Shown: positions 1-8,936 of the stretch, piece by piece
Numbering within the stretch: the stretch's first letter is position 1
How the letters are laid out: every line of letters starts with the position of its first letter
NCBI GenBank assembly: GCA_002771395.1
Contig: PCSS01000299.1
Span: 1 to 12,111, forward strand
Length of the DNA: 12,111 bases
Source: Bacteroidetes bacterium CG23_combo_of_CG06-09_8_20_14_all_32_9
GTDB taxonomy: Bacteria > Bacteroidota > Bacteroidia > Bacteroidales > GWA2-32-17
Direction of reading: 5' to 3'
Notes under the pieces: model-generated
Database searches by the model: none
What the model saw: the letters and a program-made list of their open reading frames with translations, nothing else
Told to the model about the DNA's origin: nothing
Position numbers and translations under genes: made by a program

Positions 1-3000
1 AATCCGCCCTTAGATTAAGGTCGCTTTTAAAAGTTTTTGAATTTATAAGAAAAGTAAGGTCTTTATAGCGATATCCTGTTCCAAAAATAAATTCTTTACT
101 TTGCATTTCTGTAATCTGGTTATTAGATAGCCCAAACGCAAGGTTACGACTGCGTTTAATTTCAACCTTTGCAATTACACTATTAATCATTGTACCGTCA
201 AGACTAAATAACGGACTAAACTGCTCATTAATTGAAACAGCATTAATTTCGCGTTCAGGAATAAAATTACCAAGTGTATATCGTACCCAGTTTAATCCAT
301 TATCCTCATGGTAATCAAGGCTGGTAATAAATGAATTAACACTGTACGAAGAACGGTAGGCATGGGCAAAAGTAAGGGTCCGGAAATATTTTTTTATGAA
401 TTTGATTTTTGTTAATCCTCCATAATTTACACTCCAGTTGGGACTCATAGCGGCAACTCCCGGAAACGATGTAAGCCATATATGTTCCGGGCTTTTGCCC
501 GAATAAGCTGCTAAAAATGCAGGAATAAGAACATCCTGAGATGTTGGTCCGTAACCATCGGGAAAACCGGCACTATCGGTTTGCCCGGTGTAATTGTACA
601 AGTCTGCGAGTGAATTTTCAAGGCGCCGGTCTCTGAATCTATTAGCTATTGTTATTCTGTTACCTTTAAACTTTGTAAAGTTTTTAGAACTGTAATCGGC
701 AGTAAATTTTTCAAAAGTTGTGTGCCATGTATTGTAGGTCATACTAAAACTACCGCTAACCTGTTCTCCATACCCATAGAACCGGTCTTCTGAACTGTTA
801 TAACGAAAATATTTTGTTGTGTTTTCGGAATAAGTCCTGTTTGCTGTAACGTCAATCCTCATTGCTGTTAAAGGCTCAATAGTTGCACGAAGATTAAGTG
901 TTTTGGTATTATTCATCAGATACGGAGCATTTAAAAGCGTATCCTTAGTAAGCCAGTGATAATTGTTAGCCGCTTTTAAACCAAACCCCGTATCTTGGAA
1001 ACCTGAAATAAAACCAAGCCCGGGCGCCCAATTGGGACCATCGTATTGTTCCATTCCCATAAATTGAGTACGTGGCAGGTATCCGGGTAAAACCGTTCCG
1101 TTGTTTTCTGAATACGTTACATTAATATTTTTAACACACATCATAAGCCGGGCTGTTTGCTCAAGTGCAATTATAAAAATATTATCTTCTTTTATTCGCT
1201 GACCGGTAATTACCACATTTGCACCATAAACATCTTTATTTGTGGTAATTAAAACACGATTTTCGTTAACGATTTTTACAACAGGAGTAATTTCTGTTCC
1301 TGCAGAATCGGTAAGTTTTACGATAACATCAAGCGTTCCGAGTTTATGAGCGATAGATTTAGGGATATTCGCTTTAAAATTATAATGTCGCGGTGGGTCG
1401 CCTTGTTTTGGAAATACAACGGTTTCTTTTTGCTTCTTGGCCGGTTTTTTCCCTTTCGCGTATTTCTGATTAATGCGCTGCAAAAAAGGAAGTTTATTGT
1501 AAAGCGACAGCATGTTTACCTGACCACTTATTTGATTAGTATTACTGTTTTTAATTGTATTTCCCAACTTAATACTATCATTGGCAAAACGAGGTGATGC
1601 AACCCATTCGTAAGTTCCGCCATATCTTGCTGAAGCCGATAACCAGTTAAACATAGGAACTTTGTTGATGGGAATAGTATAATTCAAATTAAAATTATGA
1701 CGATAATTTGTGGTTCTTCCAAAATTTGAAATGTTTGACCATACCGAATCTTTCCAGTGTTCGTATTCCTGCCTGTAATTATTGTCAACTCTTTGACCAT
1801 ACATTACAGGTTCATCAATTCTTGCAATGTTATTAGCCGAAAAATCAAATTTAAGCGACTTGGTAATATCAAATTTTAAATCGTAAATCCTGTTCCACCG
1901 AAAATCTTTTGTATAGGTTGCCGGGATGAGATAATTTATATTTTCGATGTTGCGCAATTGAACTTCATTATAATCCCTGTCCATATCTGTCATAAAAGAA
2001 AACTGCGATGGCATAAAGTAAAAATTAAAATCTTTTATAAGTTTGAGGAACGGTTTATTAAGTAATTTGCTGTTCTTAAAAGGAACAACATTTTTAGGTG
2101 TTGAATTAAAGTTATATGTAAGTGCGCCTCTGTACATTTTCTGACGGTTATAAACGGTAGAAATATTTCTCGAAAATTGTTCGCTAAAGGAATAACTAAC
2201 AGCAAAATTTGAAATATTCCATGGTGCCGGAGAGGTGTTTGTGCTATTTATTTTAACATTAGTAAAATTTAAACTTTTTCGCCGTGAATAATCCTGAACC
2301 ATACGTCGCAGAGAATCTTTTTCACTTTTTGCAGAAAGATCGGCAAGCGAAACTTTTAACGGGATATCCGGGTCAAGAGGGTTATACTGGGGGTTTTTTA
2401 CGCCTTCCGAATATCCTATAAACATTGGAACACTGAGCTTTATTTTTTCGGGTAAAAATTTACCCAGTTCAAAGTTTGAGGCGATATCGTACTGCAAAAT
2501 TTCTTCTTTACTGCGTTCGTTCACTTTCTTTTCAATGCTGCCAAATCCAGGCGTACTTGTTGAGCCCGACAGAGTTACCATTCCAAAATCGGCTAATTTT
2601 GTTGACATGCGAAGATTCGCAGCCCATCCGCCTTTCTCATCAAAATCGGTTAAACGAAGTTCGTTAATCCATACCTCAACACATTTTGGCATGCCATCAT
2701 CGGCAAGCCGATTTTGGGTTTTTGAACGGTTACGGATGCCAACCATAATTGTTCTTATATTGCTTATATTTGGGTTTCCAACAACCGAAATCCGATTATT
2801 CCCCCCCTGGTAAGATGAAAATGGTGATGTTAAAGTTATTGAACTTCCGCTTTGCCTCATAGCAGTGTTACGCTGTTGTTTTACTTTTTGCAAATCTTTA
2901 AACGGAAAATCGAACATATTTGATTCGGGCCAAACTAATTTACGGGCATTTTCGTCTTCGTTATTATACGAACCCGGTGGAGTAATTGAAAGAGGAATTT

Positions 3001-6000
3001 CGTACTCGTAATAATTGTTTTGATAATCGGAACCCAAACGAATAAAAGCGTATAAATCATTATCGCTTATTGGTAATCCTTGCATTGCTTCGGCATGTAC
3101 AAACATTTGCAGCCGTTTATACTGACGAACATCAAGCGTTACATTTTTATAAGCAGCACGGGCATCACCATCTTTAAGTTCGCAAACTTTAAGTACCATC
3201 GCCTGTTCGTTTAACTGGCGAAGTTGCGGATTAGTAGGGTCTATTACGCGGTTTACTCCAGGTGGAAGTACATAGTTTACAGGAGTTTTAGAGCCGTTTT
3301 CTTCAATATTTACAGCAGAAACATCAAATGCAGTTTCAACAGGTTCGTTTGGAAGAATTGGTCCGCCTTCAAGAAATGAAGCATTGTATTTTCTCCACTC
3401 ATCGCGTACTAACTCAAGTTTTGCAAAACGTAATATTATGGGTTTATCGAATCCTCTCAAAAACATTCTAAAAAAACGAACAGATTTAAAATCCTGAATG
3501 GAACCAACAGTAGTATCGGGAGTATAAAGAGGTATTTTAAACTGGTACCATTTTACCTGGTCGCCATTTTTATTTTGCCCTGTAACCTGGTCAACAATAT
3601 AATTTTGTCCGATGTTTAATTTATCTGGTCGCAATTGAATGCGGTACTGGAAATAGCTTTCAAATTCGCTTAGTGTATTATCGCGGTTTATATCTTCTGT
3701 GTTAGGTTGAGTAGTTGAAGCATTTGAATAATCCTTCTCGGGCGAAAGTTCTGTAGGTAAACTATTTGCTTCAAGTCCGTTGTAATTTTTATAACGGTTT
3801 AAAATTCCGAGTTTTTGGTTATCGTAATCTGTTCCGCGGTAAAAATGATAATTATCGCTTGATGGGTCTGTATGAGCATTTTGGTAGGCTGTAGAATTTT
3901 CTCCATATTTTATACGTATAGAATCAAGATAAGCGAATTGTGCGTCGGTATTAGAATTGCTGAAGAAAAATTTTTCATCAGCGTCTGATAACCCATCAAT
4001 TCCCACATCCTGAAAAGGACGGGATTCAATCTGGTTATCAAAAGCATTTACAACAGATTGAACCACAGGAACTCTTCCCCAAACGGTAGTATCAACAAGT
4101 GTAACATTTGCTGTAGAGGGCAAACCGTTTTCGAAAGATTTTCTGCCGTCGCGTAAAACATCTTCTGAAATATCGCCAAGGTTAAAATACAGATTACCAC
4201 CTGTGTGTGTTGTATCGTAAACAAAAGGGTCCATCATCCAGAACTCAATAAATTCTATATTTGCAGCTTCAAAATCGTTACTTTCAATTCGTCGTGTTAT
4301 ACCACCCCATCTCTTGGCTGGGTTTAACAATTTGCCATCGGAAGTGATATCAGAATAATCGTAATTATATGGTCCTCTTTCTTCGGGATAATAAGCAAGA
4401 TTAAAAATAGAAATGTAAGTCGGAATACCACTTGCAGGTTGTTTAAAGGGCCAAATTTCCTTTTCATAAACCTCCCTGCTTAAATGATTAAGTAAATCGG
4501 CGCTTATATCTGGTGGTGTTACCGATGTGTTATCACGATAAAATACGGAAGGGTCAATAACATACCACGCTATTTTTGCACGATTAAAACCAAATTCAAG
4601 ATTATTTACCAATAACCCTTCAGGAAATAATCCCGGTTGCTCTTGCGGTGTGCTTGCCAGCACCCATGAACCAATAGAACTTAAATCAATTGAAGATTTA
4701 CTTCCTTCAAAATCATCAATATAAGAAATTCCGTTTTTTTCTATCGCTTTGCTATGTCCGGGAATAAGATGTGCAAATTCCCCCATAACCATTACTGTTG
4801 AAGGCGCTTTTGTTTCGAGAAAAGGAAGTTTGTCAACAAGTTTAGTTAAAAATCTTGATTCTGTACGATACGTTCCGTCTAATCCCCATATTGTGTTAGA
4901 AATAGGTTCATCGCCAATATTTACTTTTTGAGTAAGCGGTCTTTCGGTTAAATTTAAAATTGTGCCGCCAAAATTAAAATCTTTTGAAAGTTGATAATTC
5001 AGGTGCATTCCCATAAGAGTTTTACTCTGAATGTTAAATAACGATTGACTTTCGAGCGATATTTTAATTGGTGTTCCTGATTGTAAAAGACCCTGGTTAA
5101 TAATTTTAACGCGTCCCAAAGTATAGTCAACGGTATAATCCTGATTTTCGACAAGTATTACTCCACCGGCAGTAACTTTTACCGAGCCTTGCGGGATGTT
5201 CATAGCATTTAGGGCGATATCGGAACCCGATGCGGATTTATAGCTACCTTTCATAAAAAATTTATTTTTTTCGGCTACCTGTCGGGCTTTGCTTTGAGTT
5301 GAATCATAAAGTTCAAAATAAGCATATTGCGAAGCAAGTGTAGCCTGATTTGGGTCGTTCTCTACCATTTTATTAAACAAATACAACCCAAATGGTTCTT
5401 TTACAGGAAAAATAATCCTGCCGTTAGAAGAATTAATAGTTACTTTATCAATAAAATCGAAACGGCTGTCGGGGTAAGGGTCAAGTTGCGAGTTTAAATG
5501 GTCAAGGTTAAGTACTTCAATAAGTGGTTTACGATCGATAGCACCAACCGGAACAAAGTTAATTGCAGTACCTGTTTTATCGTTTTGGTACATAACATCA
5601 AGTTTAAAATCATCGCTATTAACCTGGTATGCACCAATAGAATAGATATTTTTCATCATTAGGGTCCAATAAGGACTTTTTGGAGTAAGCGAAGTTCCTT
5701 TTATTAATTTTAATATAAGGGCATTTGGCGATGCTATAGTATTTGAGAACTCACCTACTTTGAAGTTTTTTCCACCAATGGTGTATTCGTAAGCGACAGC
5801 AAGAACTTCATCGGAATTTAATGCAGAATTTAAAGAAATATAGCCAAGTGTAGGATAAATTGTATATTCTGAGGGACTTAACATTCGCATAGATTCTATT
5901 GCGTTATAATCGTTTCCGGGGGAAAATATATTTTGAAATAATGCTGTAACGTTTGAAAGTGTGCGAATACCGGGATAATCAACTTCAACATGATTAAGTG

Positions 6001-7219
6001 AATTAATTGAATCGCTGGGGTAAACATAAGGGTAGCCCATAGTTGGAATAACATTGATATTATGAATATTGAGTTGTCCATTAGAATCATACCCTTCGCC
6101 TAAATCATTAAAAGCAACTACATTACGTGCATCGGTATAATTTCCGCTTTTATTGGTAACCCAAACTTCTATGCGGGTTATATTTATGCCTGAATTTATT
6201 AAAGGAAGATTTGCTAAAAATTTATCGTAATTGTCGTAAAAATATTGCCCAAGAAAAAAGTGTCGGTTGGCTTCATACTGGTCGGCATATACCTCAAAAG
6301 TGCTTATTTGTGCTCCGCCCTGCACATCAACCACCTGCGATTTACCTTTTTGTTGCGAAAAAATATTTGTAACAGTTAATTTTCCAAATTGCAACTCTGT
6401 TTTAATACCGAAAAGGCTGTAGCTTCCATTAATGAGCGAGCCGGTTAATGGCAGGCTTACGTTACCGGCTTCTATTAAGCGGATAATTTCATCGTCTTTG
6501 CCTTCATAAGCAAGTTTCATTTTATTTTCAAATTCAAACGATGCTTCGGTATTATAACTGGCACTGAGTTTAAGTTTATCGCCAATTTGCCCGGTAACAT
6601 TCATCTGAATTTCTTCCTGAAAATCAAATGTGGTAACCTTTCTTTGTTTTACGGGAAGTTGTGGATTATCGGTGCGTTGTGTATTTAGTCCAAATATAAG
6701 TTTGGCTGAACCTTGTGGTTTTATGTCAATATTACTGCTTCCAAAAATGGTGTTAAAAACATCACCCGGAACATGAATTTGCGGAACAAGATTAGATTGA
6801 TGTTCAAAATTCTCACCCTGAAAACGTTGCCTCCAGTAATTTCTTACGCCTCTGTTAAAATCGTAATGTTGATATTCTTCAAACGACATTGATTCGGGTG
6901 AACGGTACCTGAGGGTTCCAACATTTTCATTAATATGATATTCATTATTTTCGCCATCGTAATCAATATTAGTTAATATGTTTGCGGGTTTGTGCAAATA
7001 CATTCCCGATTCGTAACCCTCGTTTGAACCGGCTTTATTTCCTTGGTCATTAAATGGATATGGAAGCCCCGTAGTATCTTTATTGCCGGTATCGGGTGGT
7101 GTAATAAAATCATCAGAAATTACAAGTGAATCGTGCCTTGTAACAGGATTCAACATTATAAATGGCAATACTGATGAAAGGGCAGTAAAAAAAATGATAT
7201 TTATAAATACACTCTTCAA
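1..7219 (-). CDS. sprA: SprA, outer-membrane translocon of the type IX secretion system (C-terminus cut by window edge)
   Basis: SprA is the very large outer-membrane beta-barrel through which type IX secretion (T9SS) cargo leaves the cell; it was first found as a gliding-motility protein in Flavobacterium. Reading leftward, the frame is open for 2,406 codons, against about 2,400 residues in characterised SprA, so only a short C-terminal piece is missing. Family features visible include an early block with EEYQHYDFNRGVRNYW (near residue 115), the conserved YIDDFEGS motif (near residue 832), and long runs of alternating polar and aromatic strands as expected for a barrel. No ATG opens the reading frame before codon 22. 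The TTG at 7219 is preferred because it gives a classic signal peptide (MKSVFINIIFFTALSSVLP) and lies just after the ruvA stop, which is in the same frame. There is no strong Shine-Dalgarno, as is usual in this phylum. The gene is probably co-transcribed with ruvA. The identity is very secure; the start codon is inferred. Confidence 0.96.
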   Translation of the reverse strand, partial: MKSVFINIIFFTALSSVLPFIMLNPVTRHDSLVISDDFITPPDTGNKDTTGLPYPFNDQGNKAGSNEGYESGMYLHKPANILTNIDYDGENNEYHINENVGTLRYRSPESMSFEEYQHYDFNRGVRNYWRQRFQGENFEHQSNLVPQIHVPGDVFNTIFGSSNIDIKPQGSAKLIFGLNTQRTDNPQLPVKQRKVTTFDFQEEIQMNVTGQIGDKLKLSASYNTEASFEFENKMKLAYEGKDDEIIRLIEAGNVSLPLTGSLINGSYSLFGIKTELQFGKLTVTNIFSQQKGKSQVVDVQGGAQISTFEVYADQYEANRHFFLGQYFYDNYDKFLANLPLINSGINITRIEVWVTNKSGNYTDARNVVAFNDLGEGYDSNGQLNIHNINVIPTMGYPYVYPSDSINSLNHVEVDYPGIRTLSNVTALFQNIFSPGNDYNAIESMRMLSPSEYTIYPTLGYISLNSALNSDEVLAVAYEYTIGGKNFKVGEFSNTIASPNALILKLIKGTSLTPKSPYWTLMMKNIYSIGAYQVNSDDFKLDVMYQNDKTGTAINFVPVGAIDRKPLIEVLNLDHLNSQLDPYPDSRFDFIDKVTINSSNGRIIFPVKEPFGLYLFNKMVENDPNQATLASQYAYFELYDSTQSKARQVAEKNKFFMKGSYKSASGSDIALNAMNIPQGSVKVTAGGVILVENQDYTVDYTLGRVKIINQGLLQSGTPIKISLESQSLFNIQSKTLMGMHLNYQLSKDFNFGGTILNLTERPLTQKVNIGDEPISNTIWGLDGTYRTESRFLTKLVDKLPFLETKAPSTVMVMGEFAHLIPGHSKAIEKNGISYIDDFEGSKSSIDLSSIGSWVLASTPQEQPGLFPEGLLVNNLEFGFNRAKIAWYVIDPSVFYRDNTSVTPPDISADLLNHLSREVYEKEIWPFKQPASGIPTYISIFNLAYYPEERGPYNYDYSDITSDGKLLNPAKRWGGITRRIESNDFEAANIEFIEFWMMDPFVYDTTHTGGNLYFNLGDISEDVLRDGRKSFENGLPSTANVTLVDTTVWGRVPVVQSVVNAFDNQIESRPFQDVGIDGLSDADEKFFFSNSNTDAQFAYLDSIRIKYGENSTAYQNAHTDPSSDNYHFYRGTDYDNQKLGILNRYKNYNGLEANSLPTELSPEKDYSNASTTQPNTEDINRDNTLSEFESYFQYRIQLRPDKLNIGQNYIVDQVTGQNKNGDQVKWYQFKIPLYTPDTTVGSIQDFKSVRFFRMFLRGFDKPIILRFAKLELVRDEWRKYNASFLEGGPILPNEPVETAFDVSAVNIEENGSKTPVNYVLPPGVNRVIDPTNPQLRQLNEQAMVLKVCELKDGDARAAYKNVTLDVRQYKRLQMFVHAEAMQGLPISDNDLYAFIRLGSDYQNNYYEYEIPLSITPPGSYNNEDENARKLVWPESNMFDFPFKDLQKVKQQRNTAMRQSGSSITLTSPFSSYQGGNNRISVVGNPNISNIRTIMVGIRNRSKTQNRLADDGMPKCVEVWINELRLTDFDEKGGWAANLRMSTKLADFGMVTLSGSTSTPGFGSIEKKVNERSKEEILQYDIASNFELGKFLPEKIKLSVPMFIGYSEGVKNPQYNPLDPDIPLKVSLADLSAKSEKDSLRRMVQDYSRRKSLNFTNVKINSTNTSPAPWNISNFAVSYSFSEQFSRNISTVYNRQKMYRGALTYNFNSTPKNVVPFKNSKLLNKPFLKLIKDFNFYFMPSQFSFMTDMDRDYNEVQLRNIENINYLIPATYTKDFRWNRIYDLKFDITKSLKFDFSANNIARIDEPVMYGQRVDNNYRQEYEHWKDSVWSNISNFGRTTNYRHNFNLNYTIPINKVPMFNWLSASARYGGTYEWVASPRFANDSIKLGNTIKNSNTNQISGQVNMLSLYNKLPFLQRINQKYAKGKKPAKKQKETVVFPKQGDPPRHYNFKANIPKSIAHKLGTLDVIVKLTDSAGTEITPVVKIVNENRVLITTNKDVYGANVVITGQRIKEDNIFIIALEQTARLMMCVKNINVTYSENNGTVLPGYLPRTQFMGMEQYDGPNWAPGLGFISGFQDTGFGLKAANNYHWLTKDTLLNAPYLMNNTKTLNLRATIEPLTAMRIDVTANRTYSENTTKYFRYNSSEDRFYGYGEQVSGSFSMTYNTWHTTFEKFTADYSSKNFTKFKGNRITIANRFRDRRLENSLADLYNYTGQTDSAGFPDGYGPTSQDVLIPAFLAAYSGKSPEHIWLTSFPGVAAMSPNWSVNYGGLTKIKFIKKYFRTLTFAHAYRSSYSVNSFITSLDYHEDNGLNWVRYTLGNFIPEREINAVSINEQFSPLFSLDGTMINSVIAKVEIKRSRNLAFGLSNNQITEMQSKEFIFGTGYRYKDLTFLINSKTFKSDLNLRAD
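7197..7219 (-). promoter_or_regulatory. Inferred TTG start and signal-peptide segment of SprA
   Basis: In the sprA frame an in-frame TAA (the ruvA stop, 7238-7240) lies seven codons upstream of TTG 7219, and the first ATG is 63 bases downstream at 7156. Starting at ATG would remove the basic residue and most of the hydrophobic stretch needed for export of an outer-membrane protein. TTG is therefore the only good start seen. Upstream there is only a weak GCAG purine patch. Confidence 0.7.
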
Positions 7220-7237
7220 ATCTGCAAAATAGATGTT

Positions 7238-7819
7238 TTACAATTGTTTTAATGCTTGTTTTACAAGTTCTTCGGCAGACATGTCTGCTTTTTCTGCCAA
7301 TAATTTACTGAGTGTTTTTTCGGTAATACTTCTTGAAAAACCTAACATTAACAATGCAGATAACGCTTCATCTCTTATTGTATTGTGTACTCCTGTTAAA
7401 ATTTCTCCTAATGCTCCGGCTTTAGCAATTTTATCGCGTAAATCAACAATTATTCGTTCGGCAGTTTTTTGTCCTATTCCTTTTATTCCTTTAAGCTTCA
7501 ACACATCGCCGCTCATAATCGCTTTCTGAATTTCGTCGGGATTTAACGATGAAAGCATCATTCGGGCGGTATTGGGACCGACTCCGCTAACCGAAATAAG
7601 CTGGCGGAATAATTCCCTTTCCTGACGCGCGTGAAATCCGAAAAAAATTTGTGCATCTTCCCTGACAACATAATGGAGGTATAACATGCAATTTTCGCTG
7701 CCACTAAGCTTGGAATATGTGTGCAACGATATATTGATTAAATAACCAATACCTGCGTTTTCAACAACTGCATAAGCAGGAGTAATTTCGATAAGTTTTC
7801 CTTTTATATATTCATACAT
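7238..7819 (-). CDS. ruvA: Holliday junction branch-migration protein RuvA
   Basis: RuvA is the DNA-binding tetramer that holds four-way junctions open while the RuvB ring motors drive branch migration in recombinational repair. The 193-residue product has the usual length and all three domains: an N-terminal OB fold (about 1-63) carrying the acidic pin E54-D55 in REDAQIFFGF; a middle domain with two helix-hairpin-helix motifs, SGVGPNTA (78-85) and GIKGIGQKTAER (111-122); and after a linker the small C-terminal RuvB-contacting domain (about 148-193). The start is ATG 7819; no upstream extension is needed to complete the OB fold. The stop is followed 18 bases later by the sprA start, the ruvA-sprA order common in Bacteroidota. 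In many relatives a malic-enzyme gene lies upstream; here the upstream neighbour is an unrelated divergent ORF. A degenerate TAnnTTTG-like element (TTTATTTG, minus strand, 7848-7855) could be its promoter, but this is weak. Confidence 0.97.
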   Translation of the reverse strand: MYEYIKGKLIEITPAYAVVENAGIGYLINISLHTYSKLSGSENCMLYLHYVVREDAQIFFGFHARQERELFRQLISVSGVGPNTARMMLSSLNPDEIQKAIMSGDVLKLKGIKGIGQKTAERIIVDLRDKIAKAGALGEILTGVHNTIRDEALSALLMLGFSRSITEKTLSKLLAEKADMSAEELVKQALKQL

Positions 7820-8007
7820 ATTATTGATTTTTTTGTTGAAGAAAACTCAAATAAAGACGAAATATAAAAAACCTGCTAAAGTAGTAAATAAACGCGGTTT
7901 GGCATTGTAATAATAAATTCGTAACAACTAAGCGAGGTTATTGTGTTTATTTATAACAAAATAAATTAACGGAGGCAAAGAAAAAATCGGCGTAATAGAT
8001 AAAATTA

Positions 8008-8367
8008 ATGCTCAAAACATTTGTAACCGTTACAGTAACCGAAGATGGCTGTACCAAAACAGCTCAAGCAACAATATGGGTTTTAAACGGTACCGTCTTG
8101 GAAGAATACACAAAAGAAAGTCTGCAGTTTAATGTTTACCCAAACCCCACAACCGGTGATTTTACTATAGAATGTACCTTACCTCAAAACAAAACCGGAA
8201 AAGTAAAAGCATACCGTAATACCGGCTCACAGTCAGGCGAACACCCATTAGAACCCGGTTACAACAAATTTATTATGCCCGCAGGCAAGTGGAATGAAAA
8301 TGTTATTTTGGTTGGAATTTATATTGAAGGCAGGCAAGTGCCGGTGGAGAAGGTGGTGAAAAAATAA
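8008..8367 (+). pseudogene. Orphan type IX C-terminal sorting domain, probable 3' remnant of a secreted-protein gene
   Basis: The 119-codon ORF opens with FVTVTVTEDGCTKTAQATIWV (residues 5-25), the pattern of the last strands of a PKD or Ig-like adhesin repeat. A linker follows, then YPNPTTGDFTIE (44-55), the hallmark start of a type A T9SS C-terminal sorting domain, ending with a short hydrophobic strand and the basic tail VEKVVKK. Such domains direct cargo through SprA and are cleaved at the cell surface. Here no signal peptide precedes the domain, the ORF begins within an adhesin-like strand, and an in-frame TAG lies three codons upstream. A GGAGG at 7972-7976 is more than 30 bases from the ATG, too far to serve it. 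These points suggest the 3' end of a larger gene left by deletion or rearrangement. An alternative is a genuine small ORF with an unknown role. The sorting-domain identity is firm; the pseudogene status is inferred. Confidence 0.72.
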
Positions 8368-8560
8368 AAAATATCCTTCTTCTTTATCGTTTTAGAAATT
8401 AAAAGGTTAGGGTTAATTGACAAAAAGATACCGTTATTTTTTAACCATATACCCGATAACCTAAACTGTAACAAATCATAACGTGACTTCTAAAAAATGA
8501 TTTTTCTTAGTGCACTTTGAGTCTTTGCTAAATATTTATTTCTTTTTGGTAAGGTGATTA
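8368..8560. other. Convergent intergenic gap with two weak inverted repeats
   Basis: This gap lies between the ends of the sorting-domain remnant and the siaC-like gene. Two structures are visible. The first is a nested pair of arms: AGGTTA 8404-8409 with TAACCT 8457-8462, enclosing GGTTAA 8411-8416 with TTAACC 8441-8446. The second is AAATCAT 8473-8479 with ATGATTT 8497-8503, followed by further T residues. The second could act as a weak terminator for plus-strand transcripts, but its stem is AT-rich and its loop long. Confidence 0.3.
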
Positions 8561-8935
8561 CTAATACCCCACAAAATTAAAATTCAAATCTATTAGTTTA
8601 GAAAAGCGGCTTCCTGATGATAGCATATCTGAATCTTCCTTTTTATAATGCCAATTAATTACTACTTCATGTTCCTTGGCAATATTTTCGAGAATCAACA
8701 GAATTTTAGCAATTTGTTTGGCTGAAGCTGTATTAAAATATTCGAAGGAAAAATCAAAAACCGTCAAATCAATTGGGTTGACAGAATAATCGTTTAGCCA
8801 TTTTATAACCGGTTCATAAAAGCCAATTGCATTTTCGGGAAGTGAACTGGCAGATATTTGAAACAGCCTGTTAGCCGGATCAAACACAATTTTAGGAGTA
8901 TCTTCTTTAGCTTCTATTATAAGTGTTTCGGTCAT
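8561..8935 (-). CDS. SiaC-family (DUF1987) regulatory phosphoprotein
   Basis: This 124-residue protein matches the DUF1987/SiaC family in size and motifs: an N-terminal strand pair with TPKIVFDP (13-20), the block ISASSLPENAIGFYEPVIKWL (27-47), and the core DFSFEYFNTASAKQIAKIL (61-79). In Pseudomonas aeruginosa, SiaC is a partner-switching protein phosphorylated on a threonine by SiaB and dephosphorylated by the PP2C-type phosphatase SiaA; unphosphorylated SiaC activates the diguanylate cyclase SiaD. The likely acceptor here is T69 in YFNTASAK, with S71 as alternative; this is read from the motif and not proven. The start ATG 8935 is one base after the stop of the upstream tandem SiaB-like gene, which implies one transcript and translational coupling. 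Its downstream target is unknown because no cyclase gene is nearby. The protein is cytoplasmic, with no signal or membrane segment. Confidence 0.9.
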   Translation of the reverse strand: MTETLIIEAKEDTPKIVFDPANRLFQISASSLPENAIGFYEPVIKWLNDYSVNPIDLTVFDFSFEYFNTASAKQIAKILLILENIAKEHEVVINWHYKKEDSDMLSSGSRFSKLIDLNFNFVGY

Positions 8936-8936
8936 A

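Noticed and set aside
1346..7529. Several open frames of 60-98 codons within the sprA and ruvA region (for example 1346-1597, 2535-2813, 5896-6090, 7233-7529)
   Set aside because: They lie opposite or out of frame with the clearly coding sprA and ruvA frames, and their products look like no protein family.
7954..8080. A different frame running into the sorting-domain ORF, considered as an upstream continuation by frameshift
   Set aside because: The peptide read there does not resemble an adhesin repeat and has no start codon; no frameshift joins it convincingly.
8404..8462. Nested inverted repeat as an intrinsic terminator
   Set aside because: The arms are 6 bases, the loop is long and no T tract follows.
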